DNA of 64,000 nucleotides from Georgfuchsia toluolica (GTDB lineage Bacteria; Pseudomonadota; Gammaproteobacteria; Burkholderiales; Rhodocyclaceae), in contig NZ_CAJQUM010000001.1 of assembly GCF_907163265.1 (NCBI RefSeq), positions 2,914,001-2,978,000 of the forward strand, in the 5' to 3' direction. Positions within the stretch are counted from its first letter, which is position 1, and each line of letters opens with the position of its first letter. The position numbers were made by a program, and so were the translations under genes. Positions 18,053 through 28,021 of the stretch are shown one piece after another. Below the pieces are notes generated by a model that was not told the origin of the DNA, searched no databases, and worked only from the letters and a program-made list of their open reading frames with translations.

Positions 18053-19387
18053 ATGAAAAATTCGCTGCGGCTGAGGCTGCTCGCCGGCACATTGGTCATC
18101 GTCGCGGCCATCTGGACGACGATGACCATATTCGCCTGGATCGAAACCCGCCACGAGGCCGACGAACTCTTTGATGCGCACCTGGCGCAGACCGCCGCGC
18201 TGCTGGCCGCGACCGTCGGCGATGACGCGGACGAGATCGTCGAACATCTGCCGACCCACCGCTATACGCGCCATGTCGCGTTCCAGATATGGGACAAGGA
18301 CCGGCGGCTCCTCGCGCATTCGTCATCGGCGCCGGAGCAGCCGCTCTCCGTCATCGAAGAGGGCTTCTCCGATACCGCGCAGTGGCGCGTCTACAGCACC
18401 TTGACCGAGGACCGGCGCTATCTGGTCCAGGTCGGCGAAACCCATCAGGCGCGCGGCAGCGTCAGCCGCGAACTGGCCACGCATCTGCTGTTGCCGCTGG
18501 GGCTCGCATTGCCCCTGCTGGCGTTGGCGCTGGTGGTGCTGATCCGCATCAGCTTCGCGCCATTGTCGGCGCTGGCGGAATCGATCGGCCAGCGCTCGCC
18601 CGAGCGGCTCGACCCGATTCCGGTGGCGGGTGCCCCGCGGGAACTGCATCCCATACTCGGACAATTGAACCGGCTGCTCGAGCGCGTCAGCCGCTCGCTG
18701 CAACAGGAACGCAATTTCACCGGCGACGCCGCCCACGAATTGCGCACTCCGCTCGCCGCGATGCGCGCGCATGCCCAGGTCGCGCGCGCCAGCCACGATG
18801 AAGCGGAACGCAAGCGTTCGCTTGACAGCGTCATCGCCGCCATCGACCGCGCCACGCACCTCACCGAACAACTGCTGGTCCTGGCCCGGCTCGATGCCAC
18901 GACGACCGCCGTCGCGAAGACGCCATACGACCTGCGCGCCATCGCCGCCGATGCGCTGGCCCTGACGACGCCGGCGGCCATCGCCAAGCGCATCGATCTC
19001 GAACTCGGCGAAGGCCCGCCGCTTGTCGCGAATGTCGAGCCGGCCCTGGTCGTCACACTGTTGCGCAACCTGATTGACAACGCCGTGCGCTATTCGCCCG
19101 CCGGTAGCCGCGTCACGGCAGCAGTATCGCAAGCCGGCGGCGAGGCCCGCATCGAGATCGTCGATCAGGGGCCTGGCATTCCGGCCGGGGAACTGGCCCG
19201 CGTGCGCGACCGCTTCTATCGCGTTGCGGGCAGTAATGAAACCGGTTCCGGCCTCGGCCTCTCAATTGCCTCACGCATCGCCCAGCTGCACGGCGGACGG
19301 CTTGAACTCGACAATATCGGCGACGGTCTGGGTCAGCGCGTCACTGTTGCGCTGCCGGTCACAGCCCGGCGCATTGAAGCGGCCTGA
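18053..19387 (+). CDS. QseC-like sensor histidine kinase
   Basis: This inner-membrane kinase has TM1 near residues 8-28, a periplasmic domain of about 120 residues, and TM2 around 145-167. The phosphoacceptor histidine is in DAAHELRTPLAAMRAHAQ. The ATPase boxes are NLIDNAVRYSP (N), VDQGPGIP (G1) and GSGLGLSIASRI (G2). It is the cognate partner of the preceding regulator. The sensing domain shows no named motif. Confidence 0.94.
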   Translation: MKNSLRLRLLAGTLVIVAAIWTTMTIFAWIETRHEADELFDAHLAQTAALLAATVGDDADEIVEHLPTHRYTRHVAFQIWDKDRRLLAHSSSAPEQPLSVIEEGFSDTAQWRVYSTLTEDRRYLVQVGETHQARGSVSRELATHLLLPLGLALPLLALALVVLIRISFAPLSALAESIGQRSPERLDPIPVAGAPRELHPILGQLNRLLERVSRSLQQERNFTGDAAHELRTPLAAMRAHAQVARASHDEAERKRSLDSVIAAIDRATHLTEQLLVLARLDATTTAVAKTPYDLRAIAADALALTTPAAIAKRIDLELGEGPPLVANVEPALVVTLLRNLIDNAVRYSPAGSRVTAAVSQAGGEARIEIVDQGPGIPAGELARVRDRFYRVAGSNETGSGLGLSIASRIAQLHGGRLELDNIGDGLGQRVTVALPVTARRIEAA

Positions 19388-19456
19388 GTGGCCGGCAACT
19401 CGAAACCTGAATTGCCAATTTAGTCGGCAGCATTGTTTCGACTTAAGTCGGTGGCA

Positions 19457-19493
19457 ACAAAAAAGCCCACCGAAAAGGGTGGGCTTTTTTGTT
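19457..19493. terminator. Bidirectional terminator between the kinase and omp gene
   Basis: AAAAAAGCCCACC and GGGTGGGCTTTTTT flank a short AAAA-type loop, with T-runs both ways. It serves the convergent kinase and outer-membrane genes. It matches the copy at 15559-15591 in both stem and surroundings. Confidence 0.9.
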
Positions 19494-19505
19494 GCGGGTT
19501 AAGAC

Positions 19506-20036
19506 TTAGAACTTGTAGCCAACGCCGATGTTCCAGCCATCGACTTCGATGCCATCCTTGTCCAGGAGGTTCATGTAGCCGCCAGTGACATAGGCTTTCG
19601 GCGAAAAGCTGTATTGCACACCGACGCCGTAAGCGAAATCGCTTTCGGAGTCGCTATCGGTTACGCCTCCGCCGTTAGCTTCAATTTTGGTCTTCGCCCA
19701 GCCAAGTCGCGCGAAAATCTCGAAGTTTTGTCCAAGATTCATTTTGGGTTTCAGAAAGGCGCCATAGGTGTGTTTGAGATCGACGTTGATATTTCCGAAC
19801 AACGGGTCTTGTATGTCGTCATCCTGGACGCCGCCAGCGATCATGGCTTCGACCGCGAAGTTCTTGTTTATTTCATAGCCAACCGTGGCGCCGAGCGTGC
19901 CGAGATCAACATCGACACCATCCCCATCAGCGTTAAGCGCAGAGTAACCGATTTCGCCATAAACCTGTGCGCTGGCGGACGTTGCGGCTGTGGCAAGAAC
20001 CAGAGCGACGGCAATGCTTTTAAGAGTTGTCTTCAT
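19506..20036 (-). CDS. Small outer membrane beta-barrel protein
   Basis: This is a 176-residue secreted protein with signal peptide MKTTLKSIAVALVLATAATSASA and mature start QVYGEIGYSALN. Alternating strands, a GVGVQYSFSP segment and a terminal GWNIGVGYKF fit the eight-stranded OmpA/OmpX-like (OMP_b-brl) fold. GAGG lies nine bases before the ATG. Two palindromes precede it. A disrupted paralogue is at 15610-16075, and the two flank a cytochrome b561/two-component cassette. Its precise function is unknown. Confidence 0.85.
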   Translation of the reverse strand: MKTTLKSIAVALVLATAATSASAQVYGEIGYSALNADGDGVDVDLGTLGATVGYEINKNFAVEAMIAGGVQDDDIQDPLFGNINVDLKHTYGAFLKPKMNLGQNFEIFARLGWAKTKIEANGGGVTDSDSESDFAYGVGVQYSFSPKAYVTGGYMNLLDKDGIEVDGWNIGVGYKF

Positions 20037-20083
20037 GAATTACCTCATCAAGTGAATTGATCAAATCGATCGAATTAACTGTA

Positions 20084-20150
20084 GACCATTTGTATGGTCG
20101 CACGCCGCAATATCGTTTTCCCTAAATCCGATCTGTTGCGTTAGCGCAAC
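20084..20150. promoter_or_regulatory. Two palindromes upstream of the outer membrane protein gene
   Basis: GACCAT-TTGT-ATGGTC (20084-20099) lies about 48 bases before the ATG and GTTGCG-TTAG-CGCAAC (20135-20150) about 99 bases before it. The second is preserved upstream of the disrupted paralogue; the first is degenerate there. They are possible binding sites for the regulator of these genes. Confidence 0.5.
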
Positions 20151-20203
20151 GTCGCGCGAGCAAGGGAGCAATATCTTCGTGTGTAGATAGCAAAATGCGT
20201 ACC

Positions 20204-23200
20204 TCAGTCGTAAGAGCGCGTGAAATAAACGCCAAAGCCGCTGGTGTATCCGGCATCGAGTCGCAGGCTCAGGCTGCCCGTCAGCGCGTAGGAAAGCCGC
20301 AGCACGCTGCTGGCCGCCGCGATGCCTTGCTGGTATTCGAGATAAAGCTTGCTGGACAGGCGTTTGCCCACGGCGGCGACCTGACTGCCGGCCTCGCTGC
20401 CGCCCTTGAGCGACAATTCATCGAGCCCTACCCGATTGGCAATACGCTGGGTAATCGGCACAGCATTGCCTGTACCGATCAGCGCCGCCGCCGCGGTTTG
20501 CAGCAGCGCCAGGTCGGCTCCCGTCGCATCCTGCAAGCCATGACCCAAAGTGAGCCAGGCCAGTTTCTCGCTGTCGGGGACAGGTGGATCGGAAATCAGT
20601 TGCACGTGCGGTACAAGCACTGAACCAGTCACGGCGACACCTGCCTCGACCGCGAGACCCTTGCGTTTCGCCAGAATATCGAGCGCGGGATTGTCGATCG
20701 GGCCATCGAAGATGAGGCGCCCGCGGTCAATATCGAGGCGCTGGCCGAAGGCGAAATAGACGCCATTTACGCTCGATAGCACGCCGCGTGCCTCAAGCAC
20801 GCCGCGCGCATTGGTCTTCAGATTGATCTTGCCGTGCAGATCGGTGTCGAGGCCTGCGCCGACGATGTGAAAACGATTGCCGACATCGAGCATGACATCC
20901 ACGTCCAGAAGCCTGGTCTGGAATGATGCCCGCAGCGCGGACTGCTCCGTCGCCCGCGACCGGCCGACGACGACAATGTCGCTGGCGAGCCTTGGCGCCC
21001 TGGGCAAGTCAAATTCAAAACGGCCTTCGTCCGCAGTCAGGCTGCCGCGCAAAACCAGTTTCTTTTCGGCGATGGCCACCGTGCCACCGCCATCGAATTT
21101 CAAGCGCATGTCGGATCGGTTGAACACGCGCAGATGCTCGGCGCGCCAGGCAAGATGGGCACCGACGCCTTCCGTGCGCGCCATCGATCCAGTCGCGCTC
21201 AGCGTGCCCTCGTCGCCCTGAATCGAAAACTCGCGCAAGGTCAGCATCTTGTCGTCGAGCTCGGCGCGCAAGGTACCGTGATGCAATCGCATGCCGTATT
21301 GCGGCGCCTCGACACCGAGGTCGGCAACGACCAGGCTACCGTTGAATTGCGGCGCAGCGAGCGTGCCGCCACCGGTAATGTTGATCGCAGCGCTGCCACG
21401 CAGCAGCGCCTGCGAACCGAGGAGCGGATTGAACACCTGCAGCGATGCGATATCAAACCGGCCATCCAGCTTCAGCTTCGCCGCGGGCGACCACGATGTC
21501 GCCGCTGCATGCGCATTGCCGCTCAGGGTCCGTGCATGTACATCCAGCGACGCATCGAGCGCGCCTTTGACGAAATTCACGCGGACGTCCAGCCGGTCGA
21601 GACCGAGCGCGACTGCCGCTTCTCCCGGCGTCACGATATCGCCCGACTCGCGCGCCAGTGTCAGCTGGCCATTGACCAGCGGCGAGGTGCTGATCGACCA
21701 GGCACCGCCCACGCGCAAGGTCGTGTTTGGCACGGACTTGCCGGCAATTGCCAGCAGCGGTGCCACGGGCAGGTTCTTGAGTTCGCCGCTGGTTTGCAGC
21801 TTGCCGTGTTGCCACAAGAGCGACGACAAGGCGATTCGCCCGTCGGCAACATCGAGTTGCGCGGGTCCAGCCGAGTAGCGCCCGCGCGAGAATGCCATAA
21901 GCATTGGCTGGCGCAATTGCATCGGATAGGCGCCCCGGTTCCGCAACGATGCCAGCGCGCCGGACCAGCCGCTTTTTGCATTGCACCCGCCGTCGACACT
22001 GGCTTCAAGATCGAAGTCCCGGCTGTGCGCGGTGATGGTCGCCGCGTGTTTTGCGGCCGAACCGCTGGCATGCAAGTGCAGCGCATCGATTCGGTAGTTT
22101 TGCCGCCACGCGAGAGCTGTACCGACAACATCGATGTCGAATTGCGGCCGCTCCGCATCGCCACTGACACGGCCCTCGGCTGTCATTGTGCCCGCGAGGC
22201 TGGTATCGAGCTGCGCCAGTTGCGGCGCCTTGAGTGCAAACACTAGCGAATCGCCGACCCGGCCATAGCCGCCGCTGGCGTGCAGCGTGTTGGTGCCGAC
22301 GGCGAGATCGAGTTGCAAATTGCGAACGCCTTGAGACGAGATATCGCCGCTTGCTGCGCCGGCCAGGCGCGCACCGCGAAACCGGCTGTCGGCCAGCGTC
22401 AGCGTGACATTCGCGCGCCACTGGGGCACCAACGCGCCGCTGGCACTGAGCTGCCCGGTGATGGACGCCGCCGGATAGTCGCCGAATGCCGCCGGATCAA
22501 GTCGACTGATTCGCGCATTGAATGCAAACGGCTGCGGCCCTGCGAGACTCAGCTTGCCGTTGCCGCGCACGCTGCCCGCACCGGCTCGCGCGCGAAACTC
22601 GGCGAGCGTAACGGCATCGCCGCGACGGCTGGCGCTCAACGCGATGCCGATGCCGCGCTCGGCCAGATCGAGCTGCAGCTTTTGTGCACCGCCGGCGAGT
22701 TCCGCCCGGACCATGCCATTCAGGTGCGTCTTGCGCAACGGTGCATGCAGCGCACGCAAGTTGAGCGCATGCGCGACGAGATCGAGCTGGCTTGCCTGCG
22801 GCGCGATACGAGCCGTGCCGTTCAATGTCCCACCGGCTCCGAAATCTGCGGCAATGTTGTCCAGTACGACCCGGTCGATGTCCTGCAACGCATAGTTCGC
22901 CGAGAGCTTTGCCAATGGCAGCCTGTTGTCCGTAATCGTGCCCGGCGTCGCATTCGTGATCGATACCTTGCCCGCGGGCCATTCGTCGCGATTGCCCGCG
23001 CCAGTTACATTTATCCCGAGCAGCGATTGAGGCAACCCGGAATGGAACGCGGCAAGGTTGATTTGTTCACCATGCGCGTGCAGTTCGCGCAGCCAATGGC
23101 GCTCGAACGGGGCAATGTTGACCTTCGCGTCGGCGCGTGCACCGCGCGCGCTTGCGTGGGCCGCGATGTCGGCCGCCAACAAGCCGCCGCTGATCTCGGC

Positions 23201-23803
23201 CTGTGCGTTCCACTTGCCGGGTCGGTGGAGCTCGATGCGGCCCAAAACGGCAAATGGTCGTGCCCCGGCGATCGTCATGTTGCCGCTGACGCGTCCCCAC
23301 TCGCTATCGCCAACCAGCGCTTGCAGCGCATGGCCCGCTTGTCCGCCGCGATAGCGGAACGCGACGTTGTCGATGCGCTGGTCCCTGAAGCGCAGTTGTC
23401 CGATGCGGACGCGACTGAGTTCGATCTCGAATGGCAGCGCCAGCGAGTCCGGCGCCTGCGGCGGCTTGCCGGAAGCCGCCTTATGGACATCCACCGCCGC
23501 CGCGTCGAGGGTAACGACATCGAGCCTGTGCTGCAGCAGCGCGCGTTGCGATATTTCCAGAACCACATGGTCGAGCGTGATGCGCACATCATCTGCCGCA
23601 TACGTCAGCTTGCGCACTTGCACCCGCCCCAGCAGCGAACCGCTGACGCCCTCAAACTCCAGCACGCCATTCGAGCGCTGCACTGCTTCCGCAACCAGCC
23701 ATTGCAGCGCCCTGGAACTGGATGCCGCCCACCACGCACCCGCGATCAGCGCGCAAAAGAGGAGCGCGATGGCGAGCGACCATGTCTTGAATCCGCGCCG
23801 CAT
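20204..23803 (-). CDS. tamB: Translocation and assembly module inner membrane component TamB
   Basis: TamB spans the periplasm and works with TamA in outer-membrane assembly and, as an AsmA-like protein, probably in phospholipid transport. A single N-terminal membrane anchor (WSLAIALLFCALIAGAWW) is followed by about 1,100 residues of repetitive beta structure. The C-terminal DUF490 domain includes DPPVPDSEKLAWLTLG, and the chain ends YVTRSYD-like with a strand suited to TamA contact. At 1199 residues it is of normal size. It overlaps the tamA stop region, as usual for this pair. Confidence 0.94.
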   Translation of the reverse strand: MRRGFKTWSLAIALLFCALIAGAWWAASSSRALQWLVAEAVQRSNGVLEFEGVSGSLLGRVQVRKLTYAADDVRITLDHVVLEISQRALLQHRLDVVTLDAAAVDVHKAASGKPPQAPDSLALPFEIELSRVRIGQLRFRDQRIDNVAFRYRGGQAGHALQALVGDSEWGRVSGNMTIAGARPFAVLGRIELHRPGKWNAQAEISGGLLAADIAAHASARGARADAKVNIAPFERHWLRELHAHGEQINLAAFHSGLPQSLLGINVTGAGNRDEWPAGKVSITNATPGTITDNRLPLAKLSANYALQDIDRVVLDNIAADFGAGGTLNGTARIAPQASQLDLVAHALNLRALHAPLRKTHLNGMVRAELAGGAQKLQLDLAERGIGIALSASRRGDAVTLAEFRARAGAGSVRGNGKLSLAGPQPFAFNARISRLDPAAFGDYPAASITGQLSASGALVPQWRANVTLTLADSRFRGARLAGAASGDISSQGVRNLQLDLAVGTNTLHASGGYGRVGDSLVFALKAPQLAQLDTSLAGTMTAEGRVSGDAERPQFDIDVVGTALAWRQNYRIDALHLHASGSAAKHAATITAHSRDFDLEASVDGGCNAKSGWSGALASLRNRGAYPMQLRQPMLMAFSRGRYSAGPAQLDVADGRIALSSLLWQHGKLQTSGELKNLPVAPLLAIAGKSVPNTTLRVGGAWSISTSPLVNGQLTLARESGDIVTPGEAAVALGLDRLDVRVNFVKGALDASLDVHARTLSGNAHAAATSWSPAAKLKLDGRFDIASLQVFNPLLGSQALLRGSAAINITGGGTLAAPQFNGSLVVADLGVEAPQYGMRLHHGTLRAELDDKMLTLREFSIQGDEGTLSATGSMARTEGVGAHLAWRAEHLRVFNRSDMRLKFDGGGTVAIAEKKLVLRGSLTADEGRFEFDLPRAPRLASDIVVVGRSRATEQSALRASFQTRLLDVDVMLDVGNRFHIVGAGLDTDLHGKINLKTNARGVLEARGVLSSVNGVYFAFGQRLDIDRGRLIFDGPIDNPALDILAKRKGLAVEAGVAVTGSVLVPHVQLISDPPVPDSEKLAWLTLGHGLQDATGADLALLQTAAAALIGTGNAVPITQRIANRVGLDELSLKGGSEAGSQVAAVGKRLSSKLYLEYQQGIAAASSVLRLSYALTGSLSLRLDAGYTSGFGVYFTRSYD

Positions 23804-25560
23804 CAGAACGCCAATCCTGCCGAGAAGTGAACGCGGACCTCGTGTGCCTCCTCGCCATACGCCAGATCGAGTCGCAGCGGTCCGATAGGACTCTTCACGC
23901 GCGCGCCGACGCCGTAGCCGGTCGCGAACTTGAACCCGCCGAGCTTGTCAGCGGCATTGCCGCTATCGACAAATGCCGCCAGGCCCCATCGATCGGCAAA
24001 CCAGTGCGTATATTCGGCGCTGCCGAGCGCGTAGTAGCGGCCGCCGACCACCGCGCTGTCCTTTTGCACACCGAGGCTGCCGAACGCATAACCGCGCACG
24101 GTGGTATCACCGCCGGTGCGGAACAGCAATGCCTGCGGGATGCCTTTCGAGCTGCCGGCGAATATTGCGCCGAGTTCGCCGCGCAGGGCAATGTCGTCGC
24201 GCAGGGTGAGAGGATGGAACCAGGCGATCTGCCCGATGGCGCGACCAAAACTCTCCGTGGATACCTGGGGCATGCTGATGCCCAGTTGCAACGCCGCAAT
24301 CACGCCGGAGTGCGGAAACAACAAATCATCGGTGGTGCGGCGAGTGTAGTCGCAGTGCGTAAACAGCGCGCGGGCGATATCCGGCACCGCATTCTCGCGC
24401 TGTTCCTTCTCGAAGTAATACGACAGGCCGAAAGCCGGTTGACTGCGTTCGTCGATGCTGCGCCGCGTGACACCGAACACTTGGCCGCGGGTAATCAGGT
24501 TCTGGATATCGGTGCGGGTCGCGCTGGCGTTGAACGAGTCGGCCCAGCCGTCGCTGCGCGCGGGAAGCGCAACAGTCGCTCCCAACTGCTGCAAGTTGGT
24601 TTCAAGCCTCAGTTCCGCACTGAAGCGCAAGGCGGAATCCAGCAAGTTGACGTCGCGCCACGACGCCGTCGCACGATACAGCGTGTCCGTGCTGTAGCCG
24701 ATCCCGGTCTCAAGCCGGCGCGTCGGCGCCTCGATCACCGAGACGCGAACCGGCGCCGCCGCGGCGAGGCCGCGGTCATCGGCAACCACAATCTGCGCGC
24801 TGGCAAAATAATTTGTCGCGTTGAGCCGACGCAAAAACACTTCCATCTTCTCGCGCGCATAAGCATCGCCAGGTTTGAAGGGCGCAAGATTGGTAACGGT
24901 CTGCGGCGGATATTTGGACAAGCCGGTCACCGCCATCGGGCCAAAGGTAAATTCGGGGCCGGGATCGAGCACCAGTTTCAGATCGGCGCTGTTCCTGGCG
25001 GGATCGACGGTGGCATGGCTTTCGGCAATCGTTGCGCCAACATAATGCGTGCGTGCGAGCTCGGTCAGCGCGTTGTTTTTTTCCGCTTCCCATGCCGACT
25101 GGCGAAATATGTTGCCGGGCTGCAACTGCCATTGCGCGCGCACGCGTTTTTCAGCATCCATATCCTGCGCACCGTTCAAGGCGATCGATACTTGCCCCAC
25201 CCGCACCGGCTCGCCAGGCACCACCTTCAAATGCACGGCGCGCACGCCCTGCTGCAACCCGTCGATGGCGATATCAACCTGTGCGTTGTAATAGCCCTCG
25301 GTCGCCGCCGCCTCGAGCGCCTGCGCGCGTGCATCGCGCACCAGCGCTTGAAGCAGCGGCAACGTCATGTTGCCGTAGTCTTGCCAGCGCGAGATATCGA
25401 GCCCGCTCTGCAGCGTGTCGCGCAAAACCGGCGGCGCATCAATCACAAGCCGAATGCGGAATTCGGGCGCTGCGTCATCCACTGCAGCATCGGCGGCAAT
25501 TGCAGTGTTGGTGGCGCTTGCAAAAAACAGCAACAGGCAGGCAATCGCTTGCAGGAGCAT
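23803..25560 (-). CDS. tamA: Translocation and assembly module outer membrane component TamA
   Basis: TamA is a BamA/Omp85-family barrel with three POTRA domains. The ATG at 25560 is preferred because AGAGG lies nine bases upstream and it begins the signal peptide MLLQAIACLLLFFASATNTAIA. The longer frame to 25764 would run into the neighbouring antiporter gene. POTRA-like segments fill about residues 25-240. The barrel carries the Omp85 signature around RTGGDTTVRGYAFGSLG and ends HFSAGLAF with terminal F. It is coupled with tamB. Confidence 0.94.
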   Translation of the reverse strand: MLLQAIACLLLFFASATNTAIAADAAVDDAAPEFRIRLVIDAPPVLRDTLQSGLDISRWQDYGNMTLPLLQALVRDARAQALEAAATEGYYNAQVDIAIDGLQQGVRAVHLKVVPGEPVRVGQVSIALNGAQDMDAEKRVRAQWQLQPGNIFRQSAWEAEKNNALTELARTHYVGATIAESHATVDPARNSADLKLVLDPGPEFTFGPMAVTGLSKYPPQTVTNLAPFKPGDAYAREKMEVFLRRLNATNYFASAQIVVADDRGLAAAAPVRVSVIEAPTRRLETGIGYSTDTLYRATASWRDVNLLDSALRFSAELRLETNLQQLGATVALPARSDGWADSFNASATRTDIQNLITRGQVFGVTRRSIDERSQPAFGLSYYFEKEQRENAVPDIARALFTHCDYTRRTTDDLLFPHSGVIAALQLGISMPQVSTESFGRAIGQIAWFHPLTLRDDIALRGELGAIFAGSSKGIPQALLFRTGGDTTVRGYAFGSLGVQKDSAVVGGRYYALGSAEYTHWFADRWGLAAFVDSGNAADKLGGFKFATGYGVGARVKSPIGPLRLDLAYGEEAHEVRVHFSAGLAF

Positions 25561-25669
25561 CTTGGTCATCCTCTGCCGGATTGTTGCAAGTTTTACGCCC
25601 AAACACCAATTGCTTGATATTGTGTTCCCAGGCAGAAGAACTGGCGCCCGACGAACGATGAAAAGAACC

Positions 25670-26977
25670 CTATGGCTCCAGCCGGCGGTTGCGGTAATGC
25701 CAAAAGCGACCCATGAGCGGCTTGACGCTGGTGCCGTGGACCAGAATCGAAAGTGATATGGCAATAAGCGTCAATTGGATCAGCTCCAATGCCAGGTCTT
25801 CGGGAAGCCCGTGCTGTATGGCATACATCAGGTAATACAGCGAACCTATGCCACGCACCCCGAACCAGCCCACCATGCCGCGTATCGGCCATGAAGTGCG
25901 GGTACCCAACATGCTGGCGAGGACGCTGGCCGGACGCACCACCATAAACAGGAATAGTGCAAGCACTACCGCACGCCAGCTCCAGGAATCGATAAAAAGC
26001 GTTCCGCCAATCAAGAGCACAAGCGCCAGTTCCGAGAGCCGCTCAAGATGCTCCTTGAATATCAGCGATCCGCCGCTGACCGTTGGCGCAGGATCAGGGC
26101 TTGCGTTCGTGGCTTGCGGTTCGATGTGGGCGGTTTGCGGATGTCGCGGGTTGGTTTCGCCGCCGGTGAATTTAAGCTCAGTCTGACGCAGCGCGACCGC
26201 AGCGAAAAAAACCGCCAGAAATCCCCACGCATTCACCAGCAGACTCAAGCCGTAAACCACACCGATCAGGCCAAGACCGAGAAAATCGTCCAGGAGTGTG
26301 TGCTCGGGTGGCTCGCCGCGCAGCTTCCAACTTATATGCGCGAGTGCCGCGCCAGAGATGACACCAATGGCGATTCCCGCCATCGTGGCCCACAGTACGT
26401 CGACTACGGCCCAGCGCAGGCCGAATTCACCCAGATCGTGCAGCCCGAGCAGTCCCAGTCCCAGCATCACAAAAGGGAAAGCGCTGCCGTCGTTCATGCC
26501 TGCCTCGCAGGTCAAGGTGAAACGGAGTTGGTCGCGGTCACCGGGATGGCGAATCTGGACGTCGGTCGCCAGCACCGGATCGGTGGGCGCCAGGATCGCG
26601 CCCAGCAGGACGCCTGCGCCGAGCGGCAGATCGAGCAGAAAATAGGCAAAGGCGGCGACCATCCCGACGCTGACTGCCATCGATAGGGTTGCCAACAGTA
26701 CTGGTGTGCGCCAGCGCGCGAAGCTGATCGGAACCGGCATTTTGATGCCGACGGCAAACAGCGAAATCAGTAACGCCACTTCGGTCAACGCTTCCAGTAG
26801 TGCGGATTCCTTGAGCGGATTGAAGTGAAACAAGTTCAGCATCGTGGGACCGACCAGCAGCCCTACCGCCAGATAGATAATGGCTGGCGTGACCGGCAGG
26901 CGCTTGAGCGCTGAAGCAGTCAAGCCTCTGGCGAGCAAGAGACCGCCCAAGAGCAGATACAACTGTGCATTGGTCAT
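25670..26977 (-). CDS. CPA1-family cation:proton antiporter
   Basis: This is an inner-membrane antiporter with about eleven to twelve hydrophobic helices. The conserved ILAPTDPVLATDVQI and CEAGMNDGSAFPFV segments carry the ND pair typical of CPA1 exchangers. There is a hydrophilic loop around residues 275-305 rich in P, H and N. Substrate is probably Na+ or K+ against H+. No RCK/TrkA domain is fused. Confidence 0.85.
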   Translation of the reverse strand: MTNAQLYLLLGGLLLARGLTASALKRLPVTPAIIYLAVGLLVGPTMLNLFHFNPLKESALLEALTEVALLISLFAVGIKMPVPISFARWRTPVLLATLSMAVSVGMVAAFAYFLLDLPLGAGVLLGAILAPTDPVLATDVQIRHPGDRDQLRFTLTCEAGMNDGSAFPFVMLGLGLLGLHDLGEFGLRWAVVDVLWATMAGIAIGVISGAALAHISWKLRGEPPEHTLLDDFLGLGLIGVVYGLSLLVNAWGFLAVFFAAVALRQTELKFTGGETNPRHPQTAHIEPQATNASPDPAPTVSGGSLIFKEHLERLSELALVLLIGGTLFIDSWSWRAVVLALFLFMVVRPASVLASMLGTRTSWPIRGMVGWFGVRGIGSLYYLMYAIQHGLPEDLALELIQLTLIAISLSILVHGTSVKPLMGRFWHYRNRRLEP

Positions 26978-27127
26978 GGTGCTGTCAATCTATTGTATTT
27001 CGGGTGTTCGTGCCCGTTTTGACCGATGAAGAGATTCAAAATGGCTGATCTGGAATTCCAACCCGCAGGGCGGGGGTGCGCCATCTCTTCAGCGGCATTC
27101 CGCGCGCCGGCGTTATCGTGCCGCGCG

Positions 27128-28018
27128 CTATTTCCTGCTGACCAGCAACACGCCGGCCACGACCAGCGCAGTGCCAATCCACTGCCAAAAAGAAATCGGT
27201 TCGCCGAGCACGGCCCAACTCAAGCCGATGGTCATCACCGGGCCCGCGGTACTGATCAGCGAGGCGCGGCCGGGACCGATGCGGCGAATCGCAGCCGCCA
27301 GCGCGAACACCGGTAGCACGGTGGAGAACATGGCCATCGCCAGCGCCAGCGCATAGATCTGCCAGGGCTGGTGCAATGCCTGTAGCGATTGCGTGAGCAG
27401 GAAATGCAGCAGCGTCGCCCCGGTCGACACCAGCAGCGCGAAGGCGCTGAAGCGCGAGGCGCCGAGAATGGGGATGAGCCGGCCGCCGCCCGCGAGATAA
27501 GCCGCGTAGCAAACCGAGGAGGCGAAGACGAAGCCGCCGCCGATCCATACGGCCGACATGTCTTGCGCGAGGCGCAGGTCGTGGGCAAAAGCGGCGGCGA
27601 TGCCCGCATAGCAAAGCAGCATCGCACCGGCCTCGCGGCGCCCGATGCGCTGGGCGAAAAATACGGCACCGAAAACCAGCGTCAAGGCCGGATAGCTGAA
27701 CAGCACCAGCCGCTCGAGGCTGGCCGAGATGTAGCGCAGGCCGACGAAATCAAAAATGCTGGCGCCATAGTAGCCGAGCAGGCCGAGCAGCACGACGATC
27801 AGCCATTGCCGCGAAGAGAGCGGTTGTGCCCGGCGTGATTCGCACAGCCCCACCGCCGCGAAGAAGGGCAGCGAAAACGCCATGCGCAGCGTGAGCAGCG
27901 TCACCGCCTCGATCGGCCAGTGATAGGCGAGCTTGACGAAAATCGCCTTCATCGAGAAGCTGAGGGCGGCGATGAGGGCGAGCCATGCGCCGGCCGGATA
28001 ATGTGTTTTTTTGTCCAA
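27128..28018 (-). CDS. EamA (DMT superfamily) permease
   Basis: This is a drug/metabolite transporter of 296 residues with ten predicted helices in two EamA repeats. The segments ALIAALSFSMKAIFVKLAYHW and ISTAGPVMTIGLSWAVLGEPISFWQWIGTALVVAGV are typical. The substrate cannot be told. It lies three bases after the HerA-like ATPase stop on the same strand, so both may be cotranscribed. The 150 bases up to the antiporter hold nothing recognisable. Confidence 0.88.
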   Translation of the reverse strand: MDKKTHYPAGAWLALIAALSFSMKAIFVKLAYHWPIEAVTLLTLRMAFSLPFFAAVGLCESRRAQPLSSRQWLIVVLLGLLGYYGASIFDFVGLRYISASLERLVLFSYPALTLVFGAVFFAQRIGRREAGAMLLCYAGIAAAFAHDLRLAQDMSAVWIGGGFVFASSVCYAAYLAGGGRLIPILGASRFSAFALLVSTGATLLHFLLTQSLQALHQPWQIYALALAMAMFSTVLPVFALAAAIRRIGPGRASLISTAGPVMTIGLSWAVLGEPISFWQWIGTALVVAGVLLVSRK

Positions 28019-28021
28019 TGG

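Noticed and set aside
22280-25617. Two long plus-strand frames (516 and 596 codons) opposite tamB and tamA
   Set aside because: Antisense frames kept open by codon bias of the real genes; no start signals or protein features.
25561-25764. Longer N-terminus for TamA
   Set aside because: Runs into the antiporter gene and would bury the signal peptide; AGAGG supports the ATG at 25560.
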